DNA of 64,000 nucleotides, taken from NCBI GenBank assembly GCA_034519525.1, contig JAXHOJ010000039.1, positions 62,001 to 126,000 of the forward strand. The letters are read 5' to 3'. The notes beneath the pieces were generated by a model. It saw nothing but the letters and a program-made list of their open reading frames with translations, had not been told where the DNA came from and did no database searches. Each line of letters opens with the position of its first letter. Position 1 is the first letter of the stretch. The position numbers and the translations under genes were made by a program. Below are positions 17,281-27,235 of the stretch, one piece after another. This DNA comes from Gemmobacter sp034519525 (GTDB lineage Bacteria > Pseudomonadota > Alphaproteobacteria > Rhodobacterales > Rhodobacteraceae).

Positions 17281-18933
17281 TCAGACCTCTGCGCCCACGG
17301 TCCGGTTGCGGCCTTCGCGTTTGGCCTGATACAGCCTGCTGTCGGCGGCAAGGATCGCCTCTTGCAGGCTGCAATCCGTCGGCTGCCACTGGGCAAGACC
17401 CGCTGAAAACTGCACCCTGCGCCCGGGCATCTTGGCGGCCAGCGCCGGGCTTTGCGCAAGTGCGCTACGGGCCGCCTGCAGGCATGTGACAATGGCAGAC
17501 GCGGGCAGGTTGGGGGCCAGCACCAGAAATTCTTCGCCACCCACGCGAAAGATCATGTCTTCGCGGCGAAAGCTGTGGCGCAGCTCTGCCGCGGCTTCGA
17601 CCAGAACCTGATCGCCGGCGGCATGGCCATAGGTATCATTGATGCTTTTGAAATGGTCGATATCCACCACAGCCACCCCCAGACCGCTGGAATAGCCCGG
17701 CTGATCCTGCAGATGGGTAATCAGCCGGTCCAGCCCGCGGCGGTTCAGCAAGCCGGTCAGCGGATCGCGCAGCGCCAGGGTTTCGGCCTCTTGCTGTGCC
17801 TGCATCGCGGCGGTCAGCTGTGCCGAACGGCGGGCCAGCGCCTTGGCCAGACGCTGTTCCTCGGCGCGGCGCTGGCTGACATCTTCCAGCAGCACGGTCC
17901 AGCCGATCACGGGCCGCAATTCGCCCAAGGGTGACAGGACGGGGCGGATATCGGCCTCGAACAGGCGGTCGTCATGTGCGAGTTCCAGACGCAGGGGCGC
18001 GGTGCCGGTTTCGGTGGCGGTGGGGAGCGCGGCCACAAGCCAGGGCACCGATTGCGCGCCGCGCTGATCGGCGGGCAGATCCAGCAGCTGTTCCGCCGCG
18101 CTGTTATAGGTCAGCAGCTTGCCCTGCTGGTTCACCACCAGAACGGCGCGGGGAAATTCGTCAAAGATGGATTGCCGCGCCACGCTGACCAGATCGAACA
18201 GCCGGTTCGACAGGATCAAGGCGCCATAGGCAAAGGCCACCACGATGAACAGGAAGGGCGTGGGATCAAAGCCGAAGATCGACCAGTCAAACAGCACATA
18301 GCCCACATTGCCGACCATCGGCACCAGCGTCAGCAACAGCAGGATGACGAAATGCAGCCGGTATCCGGGCCGCGCGATGAAGGCGCCCAGGCCCAGCAGG
18401 CCCAGACAGGCCAGCATGGTCATGTAGATATAGGCGGCGGCGCCAAAGAACAGCGGGCCATGGATGTAACGGATCGGGGCGCCGGGCAGATCCGGCTGCG
18501 GGGCGCTGCCCGCCATGTAGAACAGGCCGTGCCAGCCATTGGTCAGCGCCGCCAGGGTGATGATGGCCGGTGCGAAGCTGAGCGCCAGCCTGTGGCTGAG
18601 CCGCATCCGGCCGCTGACGCCATAGGCATAACGATAGACAAAGAACATCCAGGCGGTGGGGGCGATGACAATGCCGGGATAGGCCAGCATGGCGAATGTC
18701 ATCTTGCACTGCGGGCTGTTGGTCCATTGTTCCAGCACGGCCAGCAGCAGCCAGTAGCTGAGCCCGCCATTGGCCAGGATGAAGAACCGGCGCCCGGCAA
18801 AGGTGGCCCGTTCGCCCACGAAAGCCACGAAAAACCACAAAAGACCGAGTGTGACCGAAGCCAGCACCACCCCGGGGTTGATCCGGCCATCGGCAAGGCA
18901 GGTCAGAATGGCAAAGGACGGGAACAGTGTCAT
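17281..18933 (-). CDS. membrane-bound diguanylate cyclase (7TM-PAS-GGDEF)
   Basis: A 550-residue protein. The N-terminal half has about seven membrane helices of the histidine-kinase N-terminal 7TM type. It is followed by a PAS-like domain (about 255-365; VLVVNQQGKLLTYNSAAEQL), a short coiled coil and a GGDEF domain. The active site is GGEEF, and an inhibitory I-site RRED lies exactly five residues before it, so product feedback is expected. There is no EAL domain. It makes c-di-GMP. It lies downstream of the cellulose operon in the same orientation, separated by 136 bp with no gene, and BcsA carries a c-di-GMP-binding PilZ domain. A functional link is likely but inferred. Confidence 0.9.
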   Translation of the reverse strand: MTLFPSFAILTCLADGRINPGVVLASVTLGLLWFFVAFVGERATFAGRRFFILANGGLSYWLLLAVLEQWTNSPQCKMTFAMLAYPGIVIAPTAWMFFVYRYAYGVSGRMRLSHRLALSFAPAIITLAALTNGWHGLFYMAGSAPQPDLPGAPIRYIHGPLFFGAAAYIYMTMLACLGLLGLGAFIARPGYRLHFVILLLLTLVPMVGNVGYVLFDWSIFGFDPTPFLFIVVAFAYGALILSNRLFDLVSVARQSIFDEFPRAVLVVNQQGKLLTYNSAAEQLLDLPADQRGAQSVPWLVAALPTATETGTAPLRLELAHDDRLFEADIRPVLSPLGELRPVIGWTVLLEDVSQRRAEEQRLAKALARRSAQLTAAMQAQQEAETLALRDPLTGLLNRRGLDRLITHLQDQPGYSSGLGVAVVDIDHFKSINDTYGHAAGDQVLVEAAAELRHSFRREDMIFRVGGEEFLVLAPNLPASAIVTCLQAARSALAQSPALAAKMPGRRVQFSAGLAQWQPTDCSLQEAILAADSRLYQAKREGRNRTVGAEV

Positions 18934-19069
18934 GCACCCGCCCCGTCCATCGCCTGACTGTGGGCCGCCCCGATTGCCCGGGCGGCAATAACTGCCATCA
19001 CCTTCACACCCACGTCCTGCGTTCCTTCCACCTGGCCAGACCGTCGGCTGGCCGGGTGGCTGTCCGGCA

Positions 19070-20635
19070 TTACCGTGCGGCGTTCAGCCCGTCACGCGTT
19101 TCTTCGGTCGAGAGCTGGCTGTTCAGATACTCGAACTGTTTGCGCGCCTCTACCCGGTTGCCAACATTCAGATAGGCATAGGCCCGCATTATGGCGAGAT
19201 CCCGGCGCAGGGTGCCGGTGAGGTTTTCGATACCATCAAAGAAGGCGATGGATTTGCGGTATTCCTTCAGCTGATAGGACCGCACGCCGCGCTGATCGAG
19301 GATGATGGATTCAACGTCTTTGCGCTGGCTTTCGGTGAAATCGGTTGCGGCGGCCACGCGCGAGGCTTCTTCGGTCATGCTGCGCTTGAGGTAGGACAAA
19401 GCCATGCCATAGGCGGCATCCCGCGACATTTCGCCGCCCAGCTTGCCCGATTGCGCGGCGGCGCTGAACAGGGCCAGGGCCTCCAGCGGGCGGTCGAGGT
19501 TATAGACGCACCAGCCGCGTTCATAAGCCACATCGAGCGAGCGGGGGCGGGCGGAGTTTGCGGCGCAGGCGGCGAAATTGTCAGACCGGGCCGCGGCGCG
19601 CACGGCGGCCAGACGGCCATCACCGCTGGCGGGCAGGGTGCCAAGGCGCGACACCGGGCCACGCACGCTTGTGCCGGCGCCGGGGCTGACCAGCGCTTCG
19701 CGCGAGGGGGCGGGCTGGGCGCGGGCCACGGGGGCGGCCTGCACCACTTCCACGGGCGCGCTGGCGGCCGGGGTGGGGCGGGGCAGGGCGGTGGCTTTTG
19801 CCGCCGGGGCCGCAGCCACCGGCGCCGGTGTTGCCGTGGCATCCGGTGTGGCCGCAGCCACGGCGGGGGCGCCGGCCTGCTGTCCGGTCAGCCGGGCCTG
19901 CAGCGCATCCAGCCGCGTGGTATAGCTGGGAAACCGGCCACGGGCCACGTCGATCACCGAAATCAGCTGATCATCCGTTGCAATGGCGCGGGTCTTTTCG
20001 ATGCTGGCGACCACCAGCTGGAAATCGTTGCACGAGGCCACCAGATCGCGGAACACGCCGATGGCGGTTGTGCGGTCGCCGGTCGCGGCCTGACCCTCGG
20101 CCAGACGCCAAGGGTTGTTGATCCGGTCACAGCGCATCAGCGCGGGCGAAGACTGGCCTACCGCCACCGCGCCTGCAAAATCGCCTTTGGCCAGCGCGGC
20201 ATCGAAATTGTTCTGCGCCTCGCCCAGCGTGACGGCGCGCAGCAGATCCGGCGGCGGGGCCCATTCGGGGAATTTGGCCTGCAGATCCTGCACGGCCTGC
20301 CGCGCCCCGGCGGTATTGCGCGCCTCGATCATCCGGTAGACCGGCTGCAGATCGGGGGCGCCGCTGGTGGCGGCCAGTTTCGACAGGTCTTCGGGCGGGG
20401 TCCAGCTGGGATACAGCCCGCGCAGGCGGCGCAGTTCGGCCTGAACGGCGGTTTCATCGCCGCTTTCGACGTAATAGATCAGCGCGCGCAGATCCCCCTG
20501 CGTGGGCTGATCCTGGGCCGCCGCAGGGCCTGCAGCGGAAAGAAGGGCAAGGCCGATCGCGGCCGCCGCAGTGGCGCCGCGCAGGCATGTGGTCATTCCG
20601 ACAGGGCGGAAGAGGGCGATCACAGAGGATAGCAT
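19070..20635 (-). CDS. cellulose-operon periplasmic helical-repeat protein, unknown role
   Basis: A 521-residue exported protein with a signal peptide (cleavage near PAAAQ), helical repeats with the pattern RLRGLYPSWTPPEDL / DLQAKFPEWAPPPDLL, a Pro/Ala-rich linker (about 235-300), and C-terminal TPR/Sel1-like helices (YERGWCVYNLDRPLEALALFSAAA). It overlaps bcsZ by 16 bp and is the last gene of the bcs operon. Its position suggests a role like the TPR part of BcsC (periplasmic scaffold towards the outer-membrane exit), but it lacks a recognisable 16-strand barrel. An alternative ATG at 20596 gives a shorter signal peptide. Confidence 0.75.
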   Translation of the reverse strand: MLSSVIALFRPVGMTTCLRGATAAAAIGLALLSAAGPAAAQDQPTQGDLRALIYYVESGDETAVQAELRRLRGLYPSWTPPEDLSKLAATSGAPDLQPVYRMIEARNTAGARQAVQDLQAKFPEWAPPPDLLRAVTLGEAQNNFDAALAKGDFAGAVAVGQSSPALMRCDRINNPWRLAEGQAATGDRTTAIGVFRDLVASCNDFQLVVASIEKTRAIATDDQLISVIDVARGRFPSYTTRLDALQARLTGQQAGAPAVAAATPDATATPAPVAAAPAAKATALPRPTPAASAPVEVVQAAPVARAQPAPSREALVSPGAGTSVRGPVSRLGTLPASGDGRLAAVRAAARSDNFAACAANSARPRSLDVAYERGWCVYNLDRPLEALALFSAAAQSGKLGGEMSRDAAYGMALSYLKRSMTEEASRVAAATDFTESQRKDVESIILDQRGVRSYQLKEYRKSIAFFDGIENLTGTLRRDLAIMRAYAYLNVGNRVEARKQFEYLNSQLSTEETRDGLNAAR

Positions 20636-21693
20636 TGCGGATAGCCTTCGTATTGGGCGAGAAGCGCCATGAGATGCAGCGTGCCGGGATAATAGGGCTG
20701 GGCGGCGGTGAAGGGCGGGAAGGGCGCAGGCCCGCGCCCGGCCACCGCACAGGTAACCAGGGCACGGATGGCGCCATAGCCGGGATCGGGCGAGCGTTCG
20801 GTGACGCTCAGGCTGGCAGGGTCGATGATGGTGGGCGAGGGTCCGAAAGGATCGGCGTCAAGATCGCCGCGATAGGCATCCGCCGCCCGCAGCACCGCCG
20901 GATGCGACCCAAGCCGCGACCACAGCAGATACAGTGGCACGCGCATGGCCTCGTATCCGGTGGCATTGGACAGTTTGGGCGTGGGCAGCGGCCCGCTGAC
21001 GTCGATGGCCACCCAATCCGGGATGGTACCGTTCCAGGCCAGCCGTTCCATCAGCGCCAGCCCGTCGTCGTGGCACTGGCGCAGCGTCATGTCGCCGGTG
21101 GCCTCGGACAGTTCGCGCATCGCGCGGGGCATGTAATAGGACGGGTTGATGGTGATCGTCTCGCCCTCGCGGAAGCCTTCGGCGGCGGGCAGCATCACCA
21201 GCCCCTGCCCGTCAGGCGAGGGCACGATGCAGGCAGCCACCAGATCGGTGACGATGCGGCGGGCCAGATCCATCTGCAGCGTATCGCCGAAGGCGGCAGA
21301 GCCCAGCATCAGGCCCCAGGCATAGAACAGGTCGCCGTCGCTGGCATTGTTGCGATCGGGCACATGCACATCGGCATCGGGCAGCCAGCGCCAGGCCAGC
21401 AGCATGTCGTCGCGGATGCGCAGATTGGCCTCTGTCCAGCCATAGATCCGGTTGAAGGCGCCCCGGTCGCCGAAGAAGGCGGCCAGACACAGGCCGAAGC
21501 CCTGGCTTTCGGAATGGCTGGCCGATCCCTGCGGCCCGTCCACCACCCGGCCATCCACGCCAAGATAGGCGGCTTTCCACACCTCCCACGAGGCATAAAG
21601 CGGATGTTCGGGCAGGATCTGGCCGTAACTGCGGGTCGCAGACCCCAGAACCAGACTGGCCACAAGCGATTTTGCGAAGGTGCGGCGGTTCAT
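20620..21693 (-). CDS. bcsZ: cellulose-operon endoglucanase, GH8
   Basis: A 357-residue periplasmic glycoside hydrolase family 8 enzyme. It has an N-terminal signal (MNRRTFAKSLVASLVLG) and the catalytic Glu region SHSESQGFGLCLA (about residues 56-68). An Asp segment is NNASDGDLFYAWGLML and a third conserved region is NPSYYMPRAM. It starts in an ATGA overlap with bcsB. BcsZ trims beta-1,4-glucan during cellulose export and is a regular member of bcs operons. The longer upstream frame runs into bcsB and is not used. Confidence 0.9.
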   Translation of the reverse strand: MNRRTFAKSLVASLVLGSATRSYGQILPEHPLYASWEVWKAAYLGVDGRVVDGPQGSASHSESQGFGLCLAAFFGDRGAFNRIYGWTEANLRIRDDMLLAWRWLPDADVHVPDRNNASDGDLFYAWGLMLGSAAFGDTLQMDLARRIVTDLVAACIVPSPDGQGLVMLPAAEGFREGETITINPSYYMPRAMRELSEATGDMTLRQCHDDGLALMERLAWNGTIPDWVAIDVSGPLPTPKLSNATGYEAMRVPLYLLWSRLGSHPAVLRAADAYRGDLDADPFGPSPTIIDPASLSVTERSPDPGYGAIRALVTCAVAGRGPAPFPPFTAAQPYYPGTLHLMALLAQYEGYPQCYPL

Positions 21694-23849
21694 CTTTTGC
21701 GATGCCCCCGTGTTGTCATGACATAGACAAGGGCGAAGAACACCGAAATCAGGGTTAAAGCCATCATGATGATCGTGAATCCTAGCGGCGACCAGGAGGC
21801 ATAGGTGCCAAGAACAAAACGCAGGTTGCCGATGGTCAGCGGCTCCAGCAGAACCGGATAGGATGTGACGGGGCGCCAGGTTTCCCAATTGCCCGCTTCG
21901 GTCAGGATCGCGACGCGCCCGGCAGGCCCGCCCCGCATGTCACGGGTATTGGCCAAGGCCGTGGCCGCATCGGCGACAGAGGTTGTCGGGCCAAGCGCCA
22001 GAACAAGGTTGTCCGGCTCTTCCGACAGCGGCTGCACCAGGATCAGCTTTGCCCGGCGGCCCTGAATCCAGCTGCTGAGCGGCGGGTTGGAAATGCCGGC
22101 AAGCCGTGTCAGCTCTGCCACGCCGGCTTTCGCCCATTCGGTAATCACCGAAGGTTCGGCCGGTTCCTGTGCCGCAGCGCCCCGGCGTGTCGGCGCGGGC
22201 GGCGGCGGCGGGGCCGGGGCCAGCAGGGTTTCGATATCCCGGCGGCTCAGCCCCAGCTCGTCGAGGCGCAGCCGGTCAAGTTCGGGGTAAGACAGCACCG
22301 TCAGGCCTTCGTCGCCCTGCGGTTCTTCCGGCACCACGCGGTCCAGCATGGCGGCCAGCGGGAACAGATCCGCCTCGGTCAGCCCGCTGGCAATGCCGGT
22401 TTCGGCCTCGCGCAGATCGGCACCGTCAAGGCGGGGCAGCACGTTTTCCATGCCGGAAAACTGCATCGACGGGGTTTCAGGCACCTGCAGCAGCGTATCC
22501 GCCATCACCCGCAGCGTGGGGGCGGTGATGGTGGGGCAGGGCAGATCCGGCGGATCCCCGGGGATGATCGCCTCGAAGGTCATGGAATTGGGGCCGGGCT
22601 GCAGCAGCGCGGCCTTGAACCGGATATCCAGCGGCGGCAGGATTTCACCGCCGTTGCGATCCATCGGCAGCAGCTGGATGGTGGTGCCATTGGCCTTGAC
22701 CAGCAGCAGCGAGCCTTTCGGCAGGCCATCGGCAAAGCCATAGACCAGTTCCATCTCGGCCACCTGCGGGCCCAGAACCAGCCAGTCGCGCGGCAGGCGG
22801 AACATCACATCTTCCTTGATGTAATGGCCCTTGCGTTCGATATCCTCGCGGCCCAGATCGAAAAGCGCCGTCGGGATGCCCGGTTCCAGCATCGGCCGCC
22901 CGGACTGTGCCGCAGCCACCACCGGCAGGAAGGGCGTCAGATCGGGCAGGGGGGTATCGGCCCCGTCTGGCAGGCCATGCACGATGCGCAGCACCAGCGC
23001 ACCATCCCCGCCCCGCAGCACCTGCGTGGAGGGAGAGGTTCCGGGTTCAACGATGATGCGCGCCGCATGCGGCGAATCGGCATTCACCGGCTCCCATACG
23101 GTCTGTTCGCGCATGGCGGGGCTGCTGCCCGGCGACAGCGCGGCCAGCCTGCGGGCCAGTGCCGCCACGGCGCCCGGATCGGTGCCCGGGGCCAGCCGCA
23201 GGGCAATGCCTTCGGGGCGCGCGGCCTGTGCGGCCAGCAGGGCTGCCGCATCGGCATTTGTGGCCTGCCGCATGGCCGCATCGGCGGGGATGACGACGCC
23301 GCTTTGCTGCAGATCCACCTCCAGCCAGATGGCAAAGCTGGCATCCGGGCCGCAATAGATGCGGTGGCTCTGGTTGACCTCGATATTCACGCTGTTGCGG
23401 CCGGGCACCAGCGCCTGAGTGGCAAACACGGCTTCGGTGAAGCCTTCAAAGGCATCCGGTGCGATCGGCTCTGTCGGCACGCCGTTCACGACCAGCCGCA
23501 GGTTCGAGGCCTCGGGCAGGGAATTGATGCTCATCCGGTAGGACAGGCGGATTTCGCGCGGCGGGGCGCCTTCGGGCAGAAACAGATCCAGCGTGCTGTC
23601 AGCCTGTTCGCCGGACAGCCGCACCACGGTTTCGCCGGTTGCGGCCACCATGGGATAGCGCAGCGATGCGCGCGCGGTTGCGTCCTCTGACTGGCTTTGC
23701 ACCCGGGGCGCCACCGGCATTTCGGTGATTTCTGCCGGGGGCAGCGGGGCAAGCTCTGGCGGCAGCCCGGTCGTCTGAGCGCCCAGGGTTGTGCCCGAGA
23801 TCAGCAGGACAGCGGCAGACCGCAGAAGGAATGCACCGGACCGTTTCAT
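21690..23849 (-). CDS. bcsB: cellulose synthase periplasmic subunit
   Basis: A 719-residue BcsB: signal peptide, then alternating carbohydrate-binding and flavodoxin-like domains (for example GEQADSTLDLFLPEGAPPRE and GHYIKEDVMFRLPRDW), and one C-terminal membrane anchor (about residues 690-712) that joins BcsA in the inner membrane. The length matches Rhodobacter sphaeroides BcsB. It overlaps bcsA and bcsZ by 4 bp each. It guides the nascent glucan through the periplasm and is required for BcsA activity. Confidence 0.93.
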   Translation of the reverse strand: MKRSGAFLLRSAAVLLISGTTLGAQTTGLPPELAPLPPAEITEMPVAPRVQSQSEDATARASLRYPMVAATGETVVRLSGEQADSTLDLFLPEGAPPREIRLSYRMSINSLPEASNLRLVVNGVPTEPIAPDAFEGFTEAVFATQALVPGRNSVNIEVNQSHRIYCGPDASFAIWLEVDLQQSGVVIPADAAMRQATNADAAALLAAQAARPEGIALRLAPGTDPGAVAALARRLAALSPGSSPAMREQTVWEPVNADSPHAARIIVEPGTSPSTQVLRGGDGALVLRIVHGLPDGADTPLPDLTPFLPVVAAAQSGRPMLEPGIPTALFDLGREDIERKGHYIKEDVMFRLPRDWLVLGPQVAEMELVYGFADGLPKGSLLLVKANGTTIQLLPMDRNGGEILPPLDIRFKAALLQPGPNSMTFEAIIPGDPPDLPCPTITAPTLRVMADTLLQVPETPSMQFSGMENVLPRLDGADLREAETGIASGLTEADLFPLAAMLDRVVPEEPQGDEGLTVLSYPELDRLRLDELGLSRRDIETLLAPAPPPPPAPTRRGAAAQEPAEPSVITEWAKAGVAELTRLAGISNPPLSSWIQGRRAKLILVQPLSEEPDNLVLALGPTTSVADAATALANTRDMRGGPAGRVAILTEAGNWETWRPVTSYPVLLEPLTIGNLRFVLGTYASWSPLGFTIIMMALTLISVFFALVYVMTTRGHRKR

Positions 23850-26209
23850 GGCGCGTGAACCCCCGGTTTCGCAGCAGACTTGCCGCCACGCGGGTTGAAC
23901 GCATCATCCACGAATTCGATTGTCATGTCATCCAGATGGGCGGCCGCGTCACCGAACGCCAGCAGGTGCACCGGCTTCTGCTTCATCGCCTCGGTCTGCG
24001 AGGCGCGCAGGCGGCGGCCGGGTTCGCGTGCAATCGTCCGCAGCAAGCCGGGAAGGCCACGCGCACCGATGGTCAGCGCATAAAGCACGCCGCCGGTGAA
24101 GGATTTCTTCGCCATCTTGGCCAGACGCATCTTCCGCCAGTTTTCACTGTCGCCAAAGATCAGGAAGGCCACGGTTTCGCGTGTGGTCATCGGCTGGTCA
24201 GAGCGCAGCAGGGTGCCGAACACGATACCATCGCCGCCCCGGCTCATGCCGCGGATGGTGGCGCGGACCGGGTTCTGCAGATGCGGCGCTTCAGGGAAAT
24301 CGGGCACGAAGACGATTTCATCCCCCGCCTTCAGATTGGCGAAATCGGGCGAGGCGGGCACTTTCAGGCGTGCACCGCTGGTAGAGGCCTCGACGATCTC
24401 GCCGCGCACCTTGGTTTCGGGGCTGCTGCCCGGCCAGATCGTGCCGGGGCAGTGCAGCGTCACCCGGGGCGAGGCCCGGCGCTGCTGCTTTTCGCCCACG
24501 GAAAGCCAGGCAGTGGCCACCAGGATGAAGTTGATGACCGCCCAGCTGCCCACCAGAATCAGAACCGTCCGGTCGCCGGGGAAGAGGATCCAGCGCGCGA
24601 CCAGCGTGACGACGGCGGCAAACATCAGCAGCAGCAACAGCGTCAGCGGGCGGTGGACATCCGACAGGAAATCCTCGTCCAGCGTTTCATCCTTGGCCGT
24701 CACGTTGAATTTGGCGCTGCGCGGCCGCAGGAAGGTTTTCAGCACGGCGAAGGCCAGATAGGGCGCCTGCGCGACCTCGTAAATCTCTGAAATCAAAGGC
24801 CATCTATAGCGGGCATAAAGCGCGTTCTGCACCAGGAAGCTGACGGCGAGATAGGACAGCATATAGGCCAGCGCATCGCCATGGGTGGCCACGAAAATCT
24901 CGATCCCGAAGAACAGATAGATCAGCGGCGTCAACAGATAGGCCATGCGGATCAGCGGGAACAGCCAGAAGCTCATGGAGTTCAGGTAGCACAGCCGCTG
25001 CGGAAAGCGCAGGCCGGGGCGGAACAGCGGGTTCTTCAGCAGCAGCATCTGCATCATGCCGGTGGCCCAGCGGCCGCGCTGCTGAATGAAGCTGGAGAAT
25101 GTTTCGGGCTGCAGCCCGGCGATCATCGCCCGGTCGAGATAAAGCGAGCGCCAGCCATGCGCGTGCATTTCCAGCGCGGTTTCGGCGTCTTCGGTGATGG
25201 TTTCACCGGCAAAGCCGCCCACGCTGTCCAGCGCGGCGCGGCGCAGCACGGCGGCCGATCCACAGAAGAACGCGCCCCCCCAGCGGTCCAGCCCGCGGTG
25301 GATGAAGGCATAGAACATCTCGTTTTCAGGCGGGCACAGTTCCGTCAGGCCAAGGTTCCGTTCGATCGGATCCTTGTTGATGAAGAAGTGCGGCGTCTGC
25401 ACGAGGAACAGCTTGGGATCATCGACGAAATAGCCCACCGTCCGCGCCAGGAAATCGCGGCTGGGCACGTGGTCGGCGTCGAACACCACCACCAGATCGC
25501 CGGTCAGCTTTTCCATCGCGGCAGACATGTTGCCCGCCTTGGCATGTTCGTTGCGGGCCCGGGTGGAATAGGTGATGTCGAGGTCTTCGCACAGCTTCAT
25601 CAGCGTGGCGCGGCGTTCCTGCGCGCGGGCGGCCAGCTTTGGATCAGGCGAATTGCAGCGCTGGTCGGTGCCGCCGTCATCGCACAAGACCACCGTGCGC
25701 TTGTGCCGGGGGTAGATGATATTCTTGGCCGCCGCCAGCGTGATGGCCAGCATCTCGGGCGGTTCGTTGTAGGATGGCACAAGGATATCGACGGTGGGCA
25801 GGGTTTCCACCGGCACCTGGGCCGGGAAAGGCCGCACCGTCGGATCGGCGGTGATGAAGCAGTTCAGGAAGAAAACGAGGATGGAGTAGGTTTCCACCGC
25901 CAGCAGGATCAGCCCGAGGATGAACGGCGCGCTGAGCGCCGGTTCCGGCAGGGTTTCCAGCAGGCGCCATGTCCAGTAGCGGATCACGATGACGCTGGCC
26001 GTGCCCAGCAGGATGAACCGCGGCAGGATCTTGGCCGTGAAAGGCTTGAGCCCCCCCACAATGCCCACGGCGACGATGCCGAGCAGCGCTTGCCCGTCCG
26101 TCGACGTCGGTGCAGAGGCAATGAGTGCGACGACACTGACCGTCAGCACCCAGAGAAGCAGCGCCGGATAGTTTCCGGCCCCGCCTTTCATGCTCAGAAA
26201 TCCCGCCAT
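23846..26209 (-). CDS. bcsA: cellulose synthase catalytic subunit (GT2 with PilZ)
   Basis: A 787-residue UDP-glucose beta-1,4-glucosyltransferase. The motifs sit where expected from the R. sphaeroides enzyme: DDG at 177-179, FDADH at 243-247, TED at 339-341 and QRGRW at 377-381, with about eight membrane helices around the GT2 domain. The C-terminal PilZ domain has the c-di-GMP-binding RASPR (RxxxR) and EASTSG (in place of D/NxSxxG), so it should be activated by c-di-GMP. A GGAGG-like ribosome-binding site precedes the ATG at 26209. It lies 46 bp after the BcsN-like gene. Confidence 0.96.
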   Translation of the reverse strand: MAGFLSMKGGAGNYPALLLWVLTVSVVALIASAPTSTDGQALLGIVAVGIVGGLKPFTAKILPRFILLGTASVIVIRYWTWRLLETLPEPALSAPFILGLILLAVETYSILVFFLNCFITADPTVRPFPAQVPVETLPTVDILVPSYNEPPEMLAITLAAAKNIIYPRHKRTVVLCDDGGTDQRCNSPDPKLAARAQERRATLMKLCEDLDITYSTRARNEHAKAGNMSAAMEKLTGDLVVVFDADHVPSRDFLARTVGYFVDDPKLFLVQTPHFFINKDPIERNLGLTELCPPENEMFYAFIHRGLDRWGGAFFCGSAAVLRRAALDSVGGFAGETITEDAETALEMHAHGWRSLYLDRAMIAGLQPETFSSFIQQRGRWATGMMQMLLLKNPLFRPGLRFPQRLCYLNSMSFWLFPLIRMAYLLTPLIYLFFGIEIFVATHGDALAYMLSYLAVSFLVQNALYARYRWPLISEIYEVAQAPYLAFAVLKTFLRPRSAKFNVTAKDETLDEDFLSDVHRPLTLLLLLMFAAVVTLVARWILFPGDRTVLILVGSWAVINFILVATAWLSVGEKQQRRASPRVTLHCPGTIWPGSSPETKVRGEIVEASTSGARLKVPASPDFANLKAGDEIVFVPDFPEAPHLQNPVRATIRGMSRGGDGIVFGTLLRSDQPMTTRETVAFLIFGDSENWRKMRLAKMAKKSFTGGVLYALTIGARGLPGLLRTIAREPGRRLRASQTEAMKQKPVHLLAFGDAAAHLDDMTIEFVDDAFNPRGGKSAAKPGVHAP

Positions 26210-26255
26210 ACGGCCTCCCGGCTGGCGGGATCGCCCCGATATCCGGCCTGTTGCT

Positions 26256-26936
26256 TCATGGGCTTGGCCCCGCCAGCGGCGACATCATCCGCGAGGCGGA
26301 GAACCCGCCGGGCAGACCGCTGCCAACCGAGACAGATCCCAGATGCGTGTCGCGGATCGGTTCCAGCGCCAGTTCGATGCTGCCCGAAACGCAGTTGCGC
26401 AGCATCACATCCATCGCATTGGAATTGCGCGGCAGGATGCGGGCATCGCTGCCCACACGGCGGATGGCCAGAACACAGTTCGTGGCCCCGCCCGAGCGAT
26501 ACTCCAGCCAGAAGTAGTCGCCCAGCCTGTCGGTTCCGCTGCGCAGATCCCGGTCGGTCATCGACCCGAAGGGATGTGGCGTGCCCCCGGCGCGTTTGAC
26601 GAATTCCGCCAGCTGGAACGTCGGAACCGCGGCTTTGTTGCGGTGCCGGGCGACCAGCAGAAGGAAATTGTCACCCCGCGTGGAGGTATCGTTCGACAGG
26701 GCCACGATCTGCTCGGATTCACCGGGCAGTTCGCGCTGAAGACCGATCAGCGACAGGGGTTCGTCTGTCCAGATCGCCGTTGTGGCGATCTGGCGAAATG
26801 GTGTGGCCGCCATAAGCTCGGTGCGGGGCACGTCGCTGAGGGGCGAAATGGTCACGCAGGCCCACAGAAAAGCCGCCGGCACGAAGCCGGTCAGCCGCGA
26901 GAGGGCGCGCGGAAAGGCTACCTTCGGATTAGTCAC
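26256..26936 (-). CDS. bcsN: BcsN-like cellulose biosynthesis protein
   Basis: About 227 residues from the GTG at 26936, which follows AGGA. The frame extends to an ATG at 26996 without a ribosome-binding site. The N-terminus is a signal or lipoprotein-like segment (FVPAAFLWACVTIS). The body has paired cysteines in TNCVLAIRRVG and MLRNCVSG, matching the two-Cys pattern I recall for BcsN of rhizobial cellulose operons. It is the first gene of the bcs operon. The family call rests on this pattern and on position and is moderately confident; function in BcsN is itself poorly defined. Confidence 0.62.
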   Translation of the reverse strand: MTNPKVAFPRALSRLTGFVPAAFLWACVTISPLSDVPRTELMAATPFRQIATTAIWTDEPLSLIGLQRELPGESEQIVALSNDTSTRGDNFLLLVARHRNKAAVPTFQLAEFVKRAGGTPHPFGSMTDRDLRSGTDRLGDYFWLEYRSGGATNCVLAIRRVGSDARILPRNSNAMDVMLRNCVSGSIELALEPIRDTHLGSVSVGSGLPGGFSASRMMSPLAGPSP

Positions 26937-27235
26937 CCGGAAGTCCTGTTTTTTGTGTTTTTCCCGGCAGAACGCAGTTTCCTGCGGCCCGCACATTTTG
27001 TCTGCTCGTTATTATTGAGGAAACCTCCCACCTTTCTGTGGCTGTTTCAAGGCAGAGCTTTGTCAGTCGCTGCGCTTGCATAGGATTGTATGCAAATCCG
27101 CAACGGATTGGCGCGGAACACATTCTTTCTGCGCCTTTCTGCGAATCGCATGGGGCATCTGCCTGGCCATGGCAGCTGGACATCCGGCGCGGCTTCCGGG
27201 ACAGTTGCGCCTGCCCACAAATCCGGAACCAGACC
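26937..27235. other. divergent intergenic region between bcs operon and AbrB-family gene
   Basis: About 300 bp, clearly more AT-rich than its surroundings (for example runs of T near 26947-26960 and ATTATTG near 27010). It should hold the promoter of the bcs operon and of the divergent gene. I could not assign a convincing -35/-10 pair or a known operator and see no supported gene in it. Confidence 0.4.
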
